Shown in pieces: positions 11,526 to 24,219 of a stretch of 64,000 nt of DNA. Below the pieces are notes generated by a model that was given only the letters and a program-made list of their open reading frames with translations, ran no database searches and was not told where the DNA came from. A program made the position numbers and the translations under genes. The DNA is from Saururus chinensis (Eukaryota > Streptophyta > Magnoliopsida > Piperales > Saururaceae): assembly GCA_035235625.1 (NCBI GenBank), contig CP141140.1:63046581-63110580 (forward strand). Reading direction: 5' to 3'. Each line of letters begins with the position of its first letter. The first letter of the stretch is position 1.

Positions 11526-13901
11526 ATCAATATCATAAATCGAAACAAAGAACAACATAAACCATAAGACCTACACAGGTCTAAGCATATCATAATATCA
11601 ATAATCAAAATCAACAATGATATTATAATTACTCAAGCTCTTGTGCCCTAACCCTCCATGGGTTAACTTATTAAATCTTTATTAAACTTATCGTAATACA
11701 CCAAGGGCATTAGAGTAATTATCCAACATTGGATACAGTCCTCTCTGCACTTGGGTAATTCTTTAACCTCTCAAAAGATTTCAGTATCATATTGGCCCAT
11801 TAACAACATCCACGCGAATGCGGGCCAGTTTGCATAGGGGTAGTTCTGTCATTTAGTTTAAGGCTTTAATGTTATCTAATGGGACCAAAATTAAACTCAA
11901 GGGTTCTACTTGACTTCATGGACCCTATGTAATTTTCCTGGCATGTGACGGTGTCGTGAACCCCTTGAACCGACCTAGGTTGTCTTAATGGTTTACTATA
12001 AACCCCAAGGGTAAAATGGTCAATTAACCACTCATTGGTATTTTTCCTCACCAAGATATTTGGCCTATAAATAATTTACCTATTAAAATCTTATTGAGAA
12101 TTTTCGCAATTTTTAAATAAAGTCTTAGGCCCTTGAACCAGGGCCCCGAAGTCGGGCAAATGGTTCTCACACGATGATTTAACTATCAAGGGTAAAAAGG
12201 TCATTTTATAATCTCTACGATTTTTCCCCAATTTGAAACTCGGTCAGAATAGTCCCAAACCTCTCCAGGTCCAATAGTAATTTTCTAGGATTTTTTCCAC
12301 ATCTAAACCCTACTGAACCGGACCCGGTTCACTCCCTTCTCTCTCTCACTTTTTTTTAACCGACCCGGTCCGGGTCGGTTTGGGTCGACGACCCGCAACG
12401 CGGGTCGTCTTCCCCGCGGCCGGCCAGAGGCGTTTCGGCCTCTGGCGGCGCCGCCACCCCCGCGGCGGAGGTATGGGCGGCACACAGGCCCCTGATCGCC
12501 GGAGCACGGCGGAACCGACAAGGCCGGTCCCGCTGCCGTCCGGTGTCCGGCCGGCGGCAAAAAAGCTGTTCCCTTTTTTTTTAAAAAAAAAAAAAAGCGG
12601 CGATGCCGCCGCGGCCGGAGCCAGCGCGGCCCAGGCCGGTACGTCCAGGGTCGTCATGGCCTGGGCCAGCACGGCCGGGACCGGCGCGACCACGGCCGGC
12701 ACGGCCTCGGCCAGTGCGGCCAGCGGCAGCGTCTCGCTGTCTTTTTTTTTTTTTTTCTTCGCGCGACGACCAAACGGCCTGCAGCGGCAGTTTCACTGCC
12801 GCCGCCAAGGCCGCCGGAGTCGGGGCTTTCGTGGCCACCGCCACGGTCGCCACGGCGAGGGCCAGCGGCCCCCTTTCTAGGATATTCCGGCGATTGAAAA
12901 TACTGTTCACTAATCACGTGAACAGTTTTTTTTTTTTTTGCAGAAATTTGCAGAAATTACTATAACTTTTATTAAAATTAATTAACGACATCTTCGTCAA
13001 TCTCAATTCGAAATCTTACCTCTAAAGTCGAGTTGTTGTCGATCCACTACTACTAACGCCTCGCCAGAGTTTCACCGGAAAATTCACTTTCCTTCACCGG
13101 CCAAAAAGCTTACCCAATCCGGCAAAAAGACCCCCAAATTGTGCTCTAAGAAGGTATGGGATTAGGGCTCCTAATCCCATGAGGAATTAGACCTTAAAAA
13201 CCCAATTTCGGAACAGTAATTTATCGGGCCCACATCGCAACTTAAACAGACAGTTCGTGCGTTCAATTCGGGTAAACGGGTCCTGCACGATATGTTCAAC
13301 TTCAGACGGTCGTTTCTCCCTCATCCGGACTCCAATTCGCGCGTTCTTGGTGGCGTTCCCAAGCTCTTTCTGTCTACTTTCCAATAGAATTAGTTTCAGC
13401 CTCAAATTCTATCTAGAAAGAAAGTTATTCTAATAAGAATATCAATAGGTCAAACACCATAATTTCCACGTATTTAAATTTTGAAACTCGGGAAAATTAG
13501 GGATATTACATTCTTCCCTCCTTAAAAGAATTGCGTCCTCGCAATTTGCCACAGCCAACCCTTTCAAACTCGGCCTCTAACTAAAAAACCATTCTACCTT
13601 TTCAAACTACATCAACTGCAACTTATAATTTAAGTAGGACAAAAACTTAATAACCCCTAAAATTCAGGTCATTACATTCTCCCCCCCTAAATAAGAATTG
13701 CGTCCCCGCAATTCTCCAAAGCCAATACTAGACAAGCTTGGCCTTGGAGGGCATACTCGCCCCTTCTAGGGTTTCACATAATCCCACTCGAGCGTCAGCT
13801 TCCGCTGCGCACTCCCATTAAAAGAATCATCACTAAGTAGCATAACTCAGAGTGTGCATGTAAAAATACCTCTATGTCGACTCTAGTACCCATGTCCCAT
13901 A
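11526..13901 (-). mobile_element. Ty3/gypsy (Tekay-like) LTR remnants, minus strand
   Basis: On the minus strand, the segment below 13512 begins TGTAATATCCCTAATTTTCC, a start typical of plant gypsy LTRs. It is preceded (13515-13560) by a purine-rich tract and a GAGGACGCAATT motif. A second such junction, with a G7 purine tract followed by TGTAATGACC, lies at about 13670-13690. The body has a GC-rich segment (12330-12900) with homopolymer runs, and tracts resembling LTRs of the Tekay/Del lineage. No gag-pol is seen, so these are solo LTRs or 3' ends. The exact 5' limit is not determinable. Confidence 0.6.
12340..12900. other. GC-rich island within the gypsy LTR
   Basis: About 560 bases are far richer in G+C than the rest of the window, with poly-T and poly-A interruptions. 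Open frames exist in several frames on both strands, as expected from GC-rich DNA with few stops. Their products are Pro/Ala/Arg-rich with no domain, so I treat the segment as LTR sequence and not as a gene. Confidence 0.7.
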
Positions 13902-14242
13902 GACGTCGTAAGTTTAGGGAAGAATTTTACATATTTAAAGATGATTTGAGGAGAGCAAGTTCGTATCATTCTTATTCCGAAAGCCATCCCTACGATAACA
14001 AATTCGAAGAGAGGCGTTACGGGAAGCAAGCTGGCATGCTTACAAGGAGTCTGGTTCATTAACGGAAAATTATCTCGCTTCATATGAAACAACTCGATAG
14101 GTAGGTTTTCGTGATATTGGACGTGTGCATACTTTCACGTAACACCCAACGTGAACCATAGATAAGTATGAGGGCACAACTCTTGGACTATGTTTACGAA
14201 CGTAGGCCCATGTGGTCCATCTTTGTTTGATGTTCAGGTAAG
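13902..14242. repeat. Segmental duplication C, donor copy
   Basis: This is the parent of 9982-10322. It is continuous with the copia 5' LTR from 14181 on, which the other copy is not. Confidence 0.88.
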
Positions 14243-14279
14243 TCAGTATGGGTCACAGGGTGATGGTAAGAGGTGTCAC

Positions 14280-15352
14280 TAGGGGTGTTACCGAGCCAAG
14301 CTGAGCCGACTATTAGGCTGTTTCGGCTCGAGCTCGAACTGCTGAAGCTCGGCTCAAAGCTCGAATAAACTCGAACCTTTCAGCTCGAGCTTGGCTCGAT
14401 TTAGAAATCCAAAGTTTGGCTCGAGCTCGAGCTCGAACTTGAATAAGTGAATCATATGCCTTAGCTCGAACTGGGCTCGAACTAGGCTCGAACTAAAAAA
14501 ATAAAAATAATCTATATATAAATATAAAGTATATGAAGTATCGCATATACTAATATACTTTTAGTATTAAATATTAATTAATATATTTTAACAAGTATTA
14601 CAACTACACCGTGAATATTTGATTATAGTCACTATGAAAGAAGAAAACTATGACAAATAAGTTTTAGTTAGATATGCTAAAAAAATGCAACATTATTATT
14701 TTTCTCTCTTTATGTACATATAATCACTAAAAAAGAAGTAAAAAAGAAAAAATTATTTAGGCAAGATCGAGATCCAAATGCGTAAGAAGACATAAACTAA
14801 TCTACCTCCCGAGTTATGTGTGTTCTTATATCGTAATATAATGATGTATGACATCTATACTCACATAGTCATGAGTGAACCATGACTCATATAAACGGGT
14901 CTCATATATCAATACGATACATAATATTAGAATATAAATATTTGATTATATGTCATTTTATATATTCCATTCGTCTTAGATTAATAACTCAATTAAATTT
15001 TTCAAAATGAACTAATCAAATAAAGCTATTAATCTAAGAATGGAGGGAGTATGTTATAAATATGTATTTAAATTAATAATTATGTTTGTATAAAATATGC
15101 ATATATATATATATATATTATTTATATAATATTTTAAAATTATATTCGAGCTCGAGGTCGAGTCGAGTAGCATTGAGTTCTAGTTTTATTCAAGCCGAGC
15201 CGAGTCGAGAAGGGGTCGGCTCAAACTCGGCTCAAACTTATTCGAGCTCGAATCGAGTTCGAGTCGAGCCTGATTTGAGTCGAGTTTAACTCGAGCCGAG
15301 CCTAACCGAGCCGAGTTTGCTCACGAGCTAGCTCAGCTCATTTACAGCCCTA
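14280..15352. mobile_element. Non-autonomous hAT element in the copia 5' LTR
   Basis: Termini TAGGGGTGT and ACAGCCCTA form imperfect inverted repeats. They are flanked by a perfect 8-bp duplication GGTGTCAC (14272-14279 and 15353-15360), the hAT signature. The subterminal regions are packed with GAGCTCGAG/GGCTCGAG words, probably transposase-binding repeats (inference). There is no transposase. Confidence 0.9.
14965..15049. mobile_element. Stowaway-type MITE nested in the hAT element
   Basis: The ends (TTCCATTCGTCTTAGATTAA and its complement, closing in ATGGAGGGAG) are inverted and bounded by TA. This is the Tc1/mariner Stowaway pattern. It marks a third level of nesting: copia, hAT, Stowaway. 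Confidence 0.7.
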
Positions 15353-15711
15353 GGTGTCACACTGACTCTACATGAACTATCGTAATATATTTTATTGGAA
15401 CCCACATTCAACACACACGCACACACTAAGTATAAGACTAGGGTGTGAATATTCACTTTGTGGGACCCAACTTTAGAATTAATGTCAATGGTCGGACATG
15501 TGGTCAACGAGAGGTCAACCTTGTCATGGGCTTGGCCACATGCAGGGGCCTAGGCGTATATGGGCTATGAGAAACAAAAACCTCTAGGTTAATCTGGTGG
15601 AATTCAAATTGGAGGCCCATTTAATAAAGCTCATGTAGGGAGAGATTAGCGAGAGAGTATAACTAGGATAAGAAAGGAGAAGGGGAAGCATCAAGGCACG
15701 TCCCCCTTCTC

Positions 15712-16057
15712 TGGGGATGCCACTCAGGTCGGATACATGGTAAAATCTGACCTTACTCGACCCTAATAGGTTAGGTTTGGGTTTTTAAATTCAACCCAAA
15801 TAGCTATTCAGGTCAGATTTCAGTATCATTTCTTAAAAGGTATTGAGCTCGGGTTTGGCAAAACCCAACCCGAATATAGTTATAAATATATTTTTTTGTA
15901 TTTTAATAAAATTCAACATAACCCTAATGGGTCTGGTTTGGGTTTTGAAATTTAATTCAAATAGATATTTAGGTTGGATTTGGGTTCACCATTTCTTAAA
16001 TGGTATTGGGTTCGGGTTTGATAAACCCAACCCGAAGCCGACCCGGTGGCATCCCTA
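15712..16057. mobile_element. Second hAT MITE in the copia 5' LTR (346 bp)
   Basis: Termini TGGGGATGCCAC and GTGGCATCCCTA are inverted repeats. The flanking 8-mers CCCTTCTC (15704-15711) and CCCTCCTC (16058-16065) are a target duplication with one mismatch. The 3' LTR lacks this block, which confirms the insertion. The body holds repeated GGGTTTGG/GGGTTCGG motifs. Confidence 0.85.
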
Positions 16058-17499
16058 CCCTCCTCTCCCATTATGCCCCCTCTTCCTCCCTCTATCCCCT
16101 TGCGGGTTGGCCAGATAGCTGAAGAGAAAAGGGGTTGGTCGTCCCCTCTCTCCCCTCCCTCATTGATCTCCTCTCTTGGCAATCTTCGTGGGAAGTGTGG
16201 CATCTCATTGAGGCTTCAAGGTAAGGGCAATGACACTCCATCAAGAGGATTTCACAATCCAAAGCAAGGGATTTTAAAGGGATCTACACATACTCAAGGT
16301 ATTCCTCTCTTCCTTCTAATTGAATTGATATTCCATTGATCTATCGAGCTTTAGAGAGAAGGTTCAAAGTGTCTGGGAGCTGATCAGCCCCAAAGGTTAA
16401 TATTTATCACTCCTCTATTCAATTCAATTTGATTAATAGCCTTGTGATCACGTTTATTGCTTATACAAATAGTTTTTTATATGCATGTGTAGAGATTTTG
16501 TGTTGAAGTTTTAATTTTCCAAGGTGCCACCCCTAGGGCTCACGCTATCACCTCGCTTTCGCTAGTACGCCACTCAACAGTAGTATCGGAGCCCATATTT
16601 TGGGGTATAGATTGCTTATTTAAAAGAAAATTGAGTCTTGACCCAATCTAGGGTTTACTTGTGTAGAGTTTGGAGAAAATTCTTAATTAGTATCTTTATG
16701 CTTGATTTATGACGGGGCTTTTATTGTTGGAGTGAAATTGAATGTTATATGCATTGATTTGTATATTTTCTTTGTTGGACTTTTTTATTTTGATCATCCA
16801 ATTAGGCTTTCTCCTGCCCTAGGGCATTTTTCGTAAATTTGCCCCTTGTGCTTTGTATTTAAATTAAAAAAATTTATTCACTCTACATGACTAGATTTGT
16901 TACAAATCCATATTGAATAATTGATTGCATTGTGGATGCTTAATTAATTATTTGGATTGGTTTTTGGTAGAAATTAACCAAACTAGACCTAAGGGCATTT
17001 TGGTCAATTCACAAGGTTAATTTTTTGGCATGTTTATTTTCTGTCCAGAATATAAATAATAATTTTATATGTATGTTCATTTGTTGTTTGGGTGATTATT
17101 AATTGATTGTGTTTGGTATAATTTTAAAGGGTGAAAAGACCAAATTAGCCCGTAATTCCACACCAACTTTTGCTTGGATAGAAAAAGATATTTCTGAAGC
17201 ATTTATATGTATTTTCTTGCTAAATTATATGCCTAAGGGGTAGCATAAACGTTTGCATAATTAATTACATGATTAAATTAAACTTACCTTCAGGGGTTAA
17301 AGGTAGTTTAGACAATTCACTTTCTTATGGTTTATGTTTTGGTTATATACAATTATAGTGATTGTCTCAGCATAAAACATACTTGATTGTTGTTGTGATT
17401 TAGATTAAGTGAGTCATATCCATAATTAATAAAGTAGCTTTTGGCCATATCGTTTTATTTACTCCTTTGTGACATTGTCTTATTTTGTAGTTTATTTTC

Positions 17500-18330
17500 T
17501 TGCATTATGAAAAGTAAAATGGTCATTTCTATGTTAGGGAAGAGTGAAAATCTGAATGTAAATAATAATTATCTTGTGTGAAAGAGGATGATATATCATA
17601 TCATCACTCTCTCTAACTTGGCTCATGTCATGGGGCAAACCATTGAGTCTTACATAAAGAATTGCACTACTACTTAGAAGAAAGCTTATAAAAAGCTAAA
17701 TGATGATGATAACAAGGCTATGTCCACCATTATGACATTCACATAGCCTAAGATAGAAATGCTATTTGAAAAGTTTAAGACTGCCAAAGAGATAATCGAA
17801 GTAGTATCTATGAGGTATGAGGAGCAAACAGAGGCTTATAAGAGGATGCTATACTTTAAGTATCAAAATTCTAGGATGAAAGAGGATGATGTGAATGGGC
17901 ATCATAGTGTCATGCCCCTCATAGTTGATGGCCTAGAGACCCTAGATGACCCCTTCTTTGAGAGAGTTTAGGTATCAATAATGTTGAACAGCCTCCCTAA
18001 GTACTGGGAGAGTGTGGTGATTTACCTCAATATGAGTGACCGAAACTAACAATGAAGGCTATGACTACTAAACTTAGGCTTGAGCAAGAAGGGGGAACCA
18101 TGTTAATGCTACAGGGACTGCTACTGCCAACCTGGCATAGAACACTGGAGGTGGAAAGAAATATGGACATAAGCCTAGACCTTCAAGGAAGAAAGTCTTC
18201 AAGAAAAGGAGAAAGAAGCCTTAAAACAAAGACAATGGCAAAGGGACTAACAAACCTAGGGTGTCTGTTTCAAGTGTGACCAGGTGGGCCACTCTAAGGC
18301 TGATTGTCCAGAAGGATGACCAGACCGAAA
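17500..18330 (+). pseudogene. copia gag remnant with CCHC knuckle
   Basis: Reading frames here (for example 17759-17971, KFKTAKEIIEVVSMRYEE) match UBN2-type copia gag. The knuckle CFKCDQVGHSKADC lies at about 18263-18312. The frame shifts several times, so it cannot yield a full capsid protein. Confidence 0.75.
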
Positions 18331-18399
18331 ACAACAACAAGGGCAATAACAAAGAGATAGTCTGTGTTGTTTATAAGGTTATGATTGTTGATATCAAGG

Positions 18400-18636
18400 A
18401 GAAGACTTGGTGGCTGGACTTTGGAGCTACAGTCCATGTGTCACTCTCCAGGGGTTCTAAGGGTGAGATGATCAATCTCCTCCCTCGACAAAACAAGCTT
18501 TATATGGGGAACAACACCTACTTTATTTACTCCCTCTATTAGGAGAAGTCTAATCAACATCCCTATTCTTACTAAGAAGGGATTTGAGGTCAGATTCGAA
18601 GGGATTAAAGCTACAAGGGTCAAGGGTTGCTCTATT
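18400..18636 (+). pseudogene. copia protease remnant
   Basis: The tract WWLDFGATVHVS corresponds to the copia aspartic protease active-site region (usual motif D-S-G-A). Here the Ser is replaced by Phe. A stop follows within 120 bases, and the frame is then cut by the gypsy LTR insertion. Confidence 0.6.
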
Positions 18637-21600
18637 TGTAACGCTCAAGATTTTTCCTCACATTTTCTTTAAAATTTACAGAAAATTTTTGTAATATAAC
18701 GGTTGTAAATCGGGAAAAATAACAAATACAAAACCTGTGAAAGCAGTTTAATAATTTAAACATCACACATCAATCATTTTCTCATCCAAATTTTTGCTCA
18801 TTCGATCAAACATCATACAGCCAAACCAAACATCCTTAGGCGCTACTCGAAATAAAACATACGATTAAATTACTATGATCATAGACTTTAAATACAAATA
18901 TCTCCCAAGCATCCCTGAGTGCAAGTCCCATAACAGTCCACTGTCTAATCCAAATCAAAAGTCCATAATATATACACACTTTAATTCTCATCTCACTCAA
19001 TACACATCCACTTTGGAAACGAACATCCATCTTTAGGAGCTCTCTGCCACAACCTACAAAAGCCTCTTGAACAACGGGGCTAAAAAATAGTGTAATAAGT
19101 ATTTTCATACTCATTAGGAAAATACCCAATAAGGGAGTTCTAAACAGTGAACTCAGCAATTTCATACATAGATGCGTTCATTCAAATCAAACATGGAGCA
19201 AATAGGCATCTCATAATCATGCTCATACGCATACAATCATGCCAAAGACACCATCAAACTAATCTTACACGAGCACTCTTAATTAGAGTCTTACAAACTT
19301 ACTCGTACCATCATACGCTTACTCATACAACTTATACATACTTGTATGACCTTACTCGTACAATCTTACACTTACTCATATGACCTTACTCGTACAATCT
19401 TACACTTATTATCTTACTCAAAATTATATTCTTACAGTCATGCTCATACTCATACTCTAACAGTCATGCTGATACTCATACTCTTACAGTCATGCTCGTA
19501 CTCATACTCTTACAGTCGTGATCATACTCATACTCTTACAGTCGTACACATACCCCTACTCTTACAGACGTACACATACTCATACTCTTACAATCGTGCT
19601 CATACTATCGACCACTGAAGCTTATTACAACTAATAAGCTCTAGGTTGAAAAGGAAAAGAATGTTATTGAGGTATCACCTTAACCTTCGGGGAGTGACTA
19701 GGCACCATGGACTTTTCCGAATGTAAGGCACACCAATGCTCATGGGACACAGGATCAAACAGGTAAGAGCAAGTTCATGATACTACTTACCTGAGCGCGT
19801 AAACATAAACACCCACACATAAAGGGTCATACAATTGCCCACTATTATGGGTCTTATAGTGCCATGCAATTGCCCACCATTATCGGTCTTATAGTGCCAA
19901 TGCCACTCTTGGGCAAAAATCATACAGTGTCACTCTTGGGTAGAATCATACAGCGCACTTAATAGAGTATCAAACATCTGGGCTTATACAGCACACATAC
20001 CAAATCAAAAACATACCTCGCTCTCAACAGAGCATCAAACGTCTAATGCTCTATACAACACACAAACAACATCCCGCGGGATAAACACCATGGCAAGACG
20101 TGAGAAATGCTCAGTCAACTCATTATCAGCTAGCTCAAACACAAAACTTAATCCGCCGAACCCTTAGGTCTCAAACTCACGATGCTATTATTAGCTTTCT
20201 TATAATTCAAGTTTGAATTAAGTAAGTTATGCAGTACAATTATGCCACAAAAACTCTCAAATATACAATGCTCCACTGATCAAATTGAAGCTGAGCCCGA
20301 TCCAAAACTCTAGTTCATCAGGGCAGCAAATTTCTTTAACCCATCAATCTCATGACATAACTCACCGTACCACAAATCATTACAGTCTTACATACTCCAC
20401 CATCCACCTTATGGCCAAAACATCTTACACAAATGTCATCAAACTAAGCTCCTTAGAGCCAAACCCAATTATCACCCTCTTATTTATACCTCACTTATTA
20501 TGCTTACTTTTCACTTCATAATTTATAAGTTATGCTTGTACAATTATGCATACTCTTACTGTCTGACAATCCCCCAACAAACACTCTAATCCAAACCAAA
20601 CAAACTACTCCAATCCTCGCCCATCAAACTTACATCCTCTGTCTTCCGTCATACGCTTATACATCCACAACAAATCCAGGTGAAACCCTCTGACACCTCT
20701 TACTGTCCATCGCCCATATTTTTGCCTCCACACTCATACACATATCCATCAAATAGGCATATAGCCATCATACATACGTATGTCTATCACATATATGTAT
20801 AACATACACATACTTTTATACATATGTAGCCTACAAACATGTGCTCTAGCCATCACTAACACATTCATACATATCTCCATACACATAGTTTATCAACATA
20901 CTCACTAGCCATCACTAACGCATACACAATCCACAAATATAGTTTACTAACATACATGCTAGCCATCACTAACACACACATTCCACATCCATAAAACATA
21001 CGTAGAACTTATGCATATCATATACATTTCAATGTGGCATAATTCATTCTCTTACATCATGCAAATGGATCATGATTTAACATTCAAAGCATTGAATCAT
21101 ACAATCCTAGCATGCTACTACTCATTTAAAGCATACTATCATGAAATTACGAGTTTAAAGCCTCCCTACTTCGTAATCATGACGTTTGATGGCGAGCACA
21201 CAACGGTGGCAATGGCAATGATGGAGTTGGCAGCCAAAAGCATTGCCAAGTTGAGAGAGCTGTTGTCCCGAAGTTTTAGGAAGTGCCGAAAGTACTCACT
21301 GCCAAATGGGGTGACACGAATCAATGCAGCAAAATATGCAATCCATGGCGACACACTAGGGGTGGCTGGGAAAAAGGTCGTGCAACCATAAGTGACGGCA
21401 TGACAAGAAGTCGAGGGTGTACTCACTAAAGGTAGACTGGTGACTGAGAAGTACTCGGCTGGCCGCAATTGAAATCGGCCACGGATAGCACCCAACAACG
21501 ACGATTTCATGTTAACAAGGGCCCACATAAGGGTGGAGGGCATGGGGCGATGCTCAAGGACATGGGAGAGGTGGAGGAGGACTCTGATGTCGACTCCATT

Positions 21601-23001
21601 TAGTGGCAGAGTCATCTGACGGTCAGGCGGTACAAATACAGTGCCTAAACCTTGAATCGTACATGCGGCTTCATGCACATGCAGCCCAAAAGGAGTCACT
21701 CGAGAAGGAGATGGGTGGTCAGTGCGTCCAGAGGTAGCTCTAGGCCCACAAGGGCAACAGAGCTAAGACCACGATGTGGTGGCTGACCGAAGCAATGACA
21801 TCGTCGATCACCACCCACAACCAAAACAAATGGTGCGGGTAGCTTTGCATCTCGCACGGCAGAGGATGGGGGAAAGGTTCAAGGTCAAGAAAAGGCCATG
21901 AGTCCGTCACTCACTGGCCAAGGCCTATGCTGGTGAACTCGTCCACCTTCAGTCAAGGTAGGTCATACTAATTCTTGCCAAAGGATGTCCGGTACCGACA
22001 ACATAAAATGGGCAAGAGGGGTCAATCGGCAAATATGCCTATGAGGAGGAACAAGTTGGGGCTATGGGCCATAGGGAGGAGTACAGGTCACAGGTGATCA
22101 AATCAGGCCAGGTGAGATCGTCTCTGGTCTGACCGGGGAAAAAGTGGAACCAGGATGGGCCAAGGTGGCTACACCAGCTACATCGGGCCGAGACTAGCTA
22201 GATAGAGGCCTACTGGAGGCTGCCAGCTATGGCTCGCCCAAGCAAACTGAAAACAATGAAAAATAACATTTTTAAAACAAAGGCAGCATGGATGGTAGAC
22301 GGTGGAGCTTAGCCGAGTTGGAGGAGGTGGCGTCGGACCAAGAGCGGCTACCTGCCTCCATCGCAAGGCCAGGACGGAGCCAGATGGAGTCCGATCTGCC
22401 ACAGATGCTTGTTGGTGGCCATTATTTCACCAAAATAGAGCACCAGCGGAACAAGGCAGAGGGCAAAATGGAGTGAGGCGGTGGAGGGGAGGTCCACATG
22501 GCCGCGAGAAATGGCCCCTCACTATCACCGGGGCAGGGCAAGGTGGGGCGGAGCTGTGGGCGGCCGGCCGGCCAGTGCCGACACACGGCGGCAGCGAAAA
22601 TAGCAAAACACATAGAAAGGGAGGGCAAACAAGGGCGATCCAGGTGGGGGAGCCGATGGGGCTGGCCGGGCGGAGCCCACCGGCCACCACCAGTGCCGCC
22701 ACAGCAGGAAACAGAGTGAGAGAGAATAGAAACCGGGGACCTCTTGTTGCTTCTGGAACAGGATCTAGCGATCCCGATCCTAATTATTATTATTTTTTCT
22801 TTTTTTCCCACTTACTTCTCTTATCTTGTCTCTTATTTTCTCTCTCTTTTTTGTGCCACAAACACATGTCTAGGCACGTGGCCTACTGATGGGTACGAAT
22901 AATGAGGCCAAATACGCTGAAGCGTCACATTTTCCCGCTGAAAATGATTTGACAATAGCATAAAAATCACAGAAAATCATAGAAAAAACGGGGACATTAC
23001 A
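18637..23001 (-). mobile_element. 4.4 kb gypsy (Tekay-like) solo LTR inserted in the copia element
   Basis: The block starts TGTAACGCTC and ends GGGACATTACA, flanked by TATT(T) on both sides (18633-18637 and 23002-23006). Copia coding sequence resumes directly after it. On the minus strand it begins TGTAATGTCCCCG, like the Tekay-type LTRs at 11.5-13.5 kb. No gag-pol motif occurs in any frame, so it is a very long solo LTR or an LTR-only (LARD-like) element. It contains a short-unit tandem array (19270-19615), a repeated TTGCCCAC-TATTA unit (19835-19900) and a GC-rich end (21.7-22.7 kb). Confidence 0.75.
19270..19615. repeat. Tandem array of ~30 bp units inside the solo LTR
   Basis: Units of the form TACTCATACTCTTACAGTC(A/G)TGC recur about ten times, with a related variant (TTACTCGTACAATCTTACAC) at the left end. 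It codes for nothing recognisable; the Tyr/Ser/His-rich frames across it are by-products of the repeat. Confidence 0.8.
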
Positions 23002-23059
23002 TATTTTTTTTACAACTACTTTAGTTAATATACTATTATGTCTTGATGTTTTTGACTCA

Positions 23060-23935
23060 TTTATTTCTAATGAATTAGCCTCTTTTGAGTATTTTATCTT
23101 GTTTGTGGATGATTCATTACTTTGGCACATATGTTTGTGTCATGTCAATGTAGATAACCTACGTAGAATGCCTAATGCAAGGTTATTAGCCAAGATATCC
23201 AAATATCTATGTGTGTGTGTAAGAATTACATATCGAAAAACATGAGCAAACAATCCTTTCAAAAGGGATAAAGGGTAAATAAACTATTAGGGGTAGATCA
23301 CTCAAACATTTGTGGGCCACTAAATGTTCAAACCCACAGAGACATGACATACTTTATAAGTTTTATAGATAATTATTCAAGATACGGGTACATGTATCTA
23401 ATAAATAGAAAATTTGATTCTTTAGCTAAATTCAAGGAATTTAAGACTGAAGTAGAGACCCAGTTAGGCAGGAAGGTCAAACTCTTAAGGATTGATAGGG
23501 GTGGCGAGTACACCTCTGATCTGTTTAAATATTATTGTATCGATTAGGGAATAGTGCATCAATACACACTCCACAGTAAAATGGAGTGGCAGAAAGGCAT
23601 TATAGGATGCTTATGGACATGGTCATATCAATGTTAAATCAGTATGAATTAGGAACCAATTTTTGGGGCAAGGCTTTAGACACCATCATGTACATCCTTA
23701 ATTGCATACCCACAAAGGCAATCCAATAGATACCTTATGAGATATGAATGGGTTGACGCCAAAGCTTAGGACATCTTAGAGTGTGGTGGTTCAGGGCACA
23801 CGTAAAGGTGCCTGACCAGCATACATCTAAGTTGGACCCTAAAACCATAAAGTGCATCTTTATTGGTTACTGTGACCACTATAAGGGGTACAAATTTGTG
23901 GTTACAATGGGGTTATAGAGTCTAGAGATGCTTAT
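23060..23935 (+). pseudogene. copia GAG-pre-integrase and integrase remnant
   Basis: The tract LLWHICLCHVNVDNLRRM (about 23115-23170) is the pre-integrase LWHxRLGH block. MTYFISFIDNYSRYGYMYL (from 23344) and LLRIDRGGEYTS belong to the catalytic core. AERHYRMLMDM and a late ...FIGYCDHYKGYKFVV block follow. In-frame stops (for example at 23545) break it. Confidence 0.85.
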
Positions 23936-24219
23936 TACTTAGAATAAGAATTAAATCATAAAATACCTAATAAAAAAGTTGATTTATTCGAAATACTAAA
24001 TGAGAGTAGTCTTAGTACTACCCCCGAGGAAGTACTTGGATCAGGTCAAAATCAAACCAATTAGGAACCAAGGGCATTGAGAGAAAGAAGACATTCAACT
24101 AAGTTTGGGGACTTCTATATAATGCTCGGGGAAGATAACGTCACATTAGATGGACCTATTCTAGATGACCCAATTACCCTTAAGCAAGCTTCAAGTTTTC
24201 CATAAGCTCAAGAATGACA

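Noticed and set aside
12303..12965. Six overlapping GC-rich open frames on both strands
   Set aside because: All are Pro/Ala/Arg-rich by-products of a stop-poor GC-rich LTR segment interrupted by homopolymers; no domain, start context or splice structure.
22178..22889. Several open frames in the GC-rich end of the 4.4 kb LTR
   Set aside because: Overlapping in many frames and low-complexity, with no motif; they lie within the LTR-like block.
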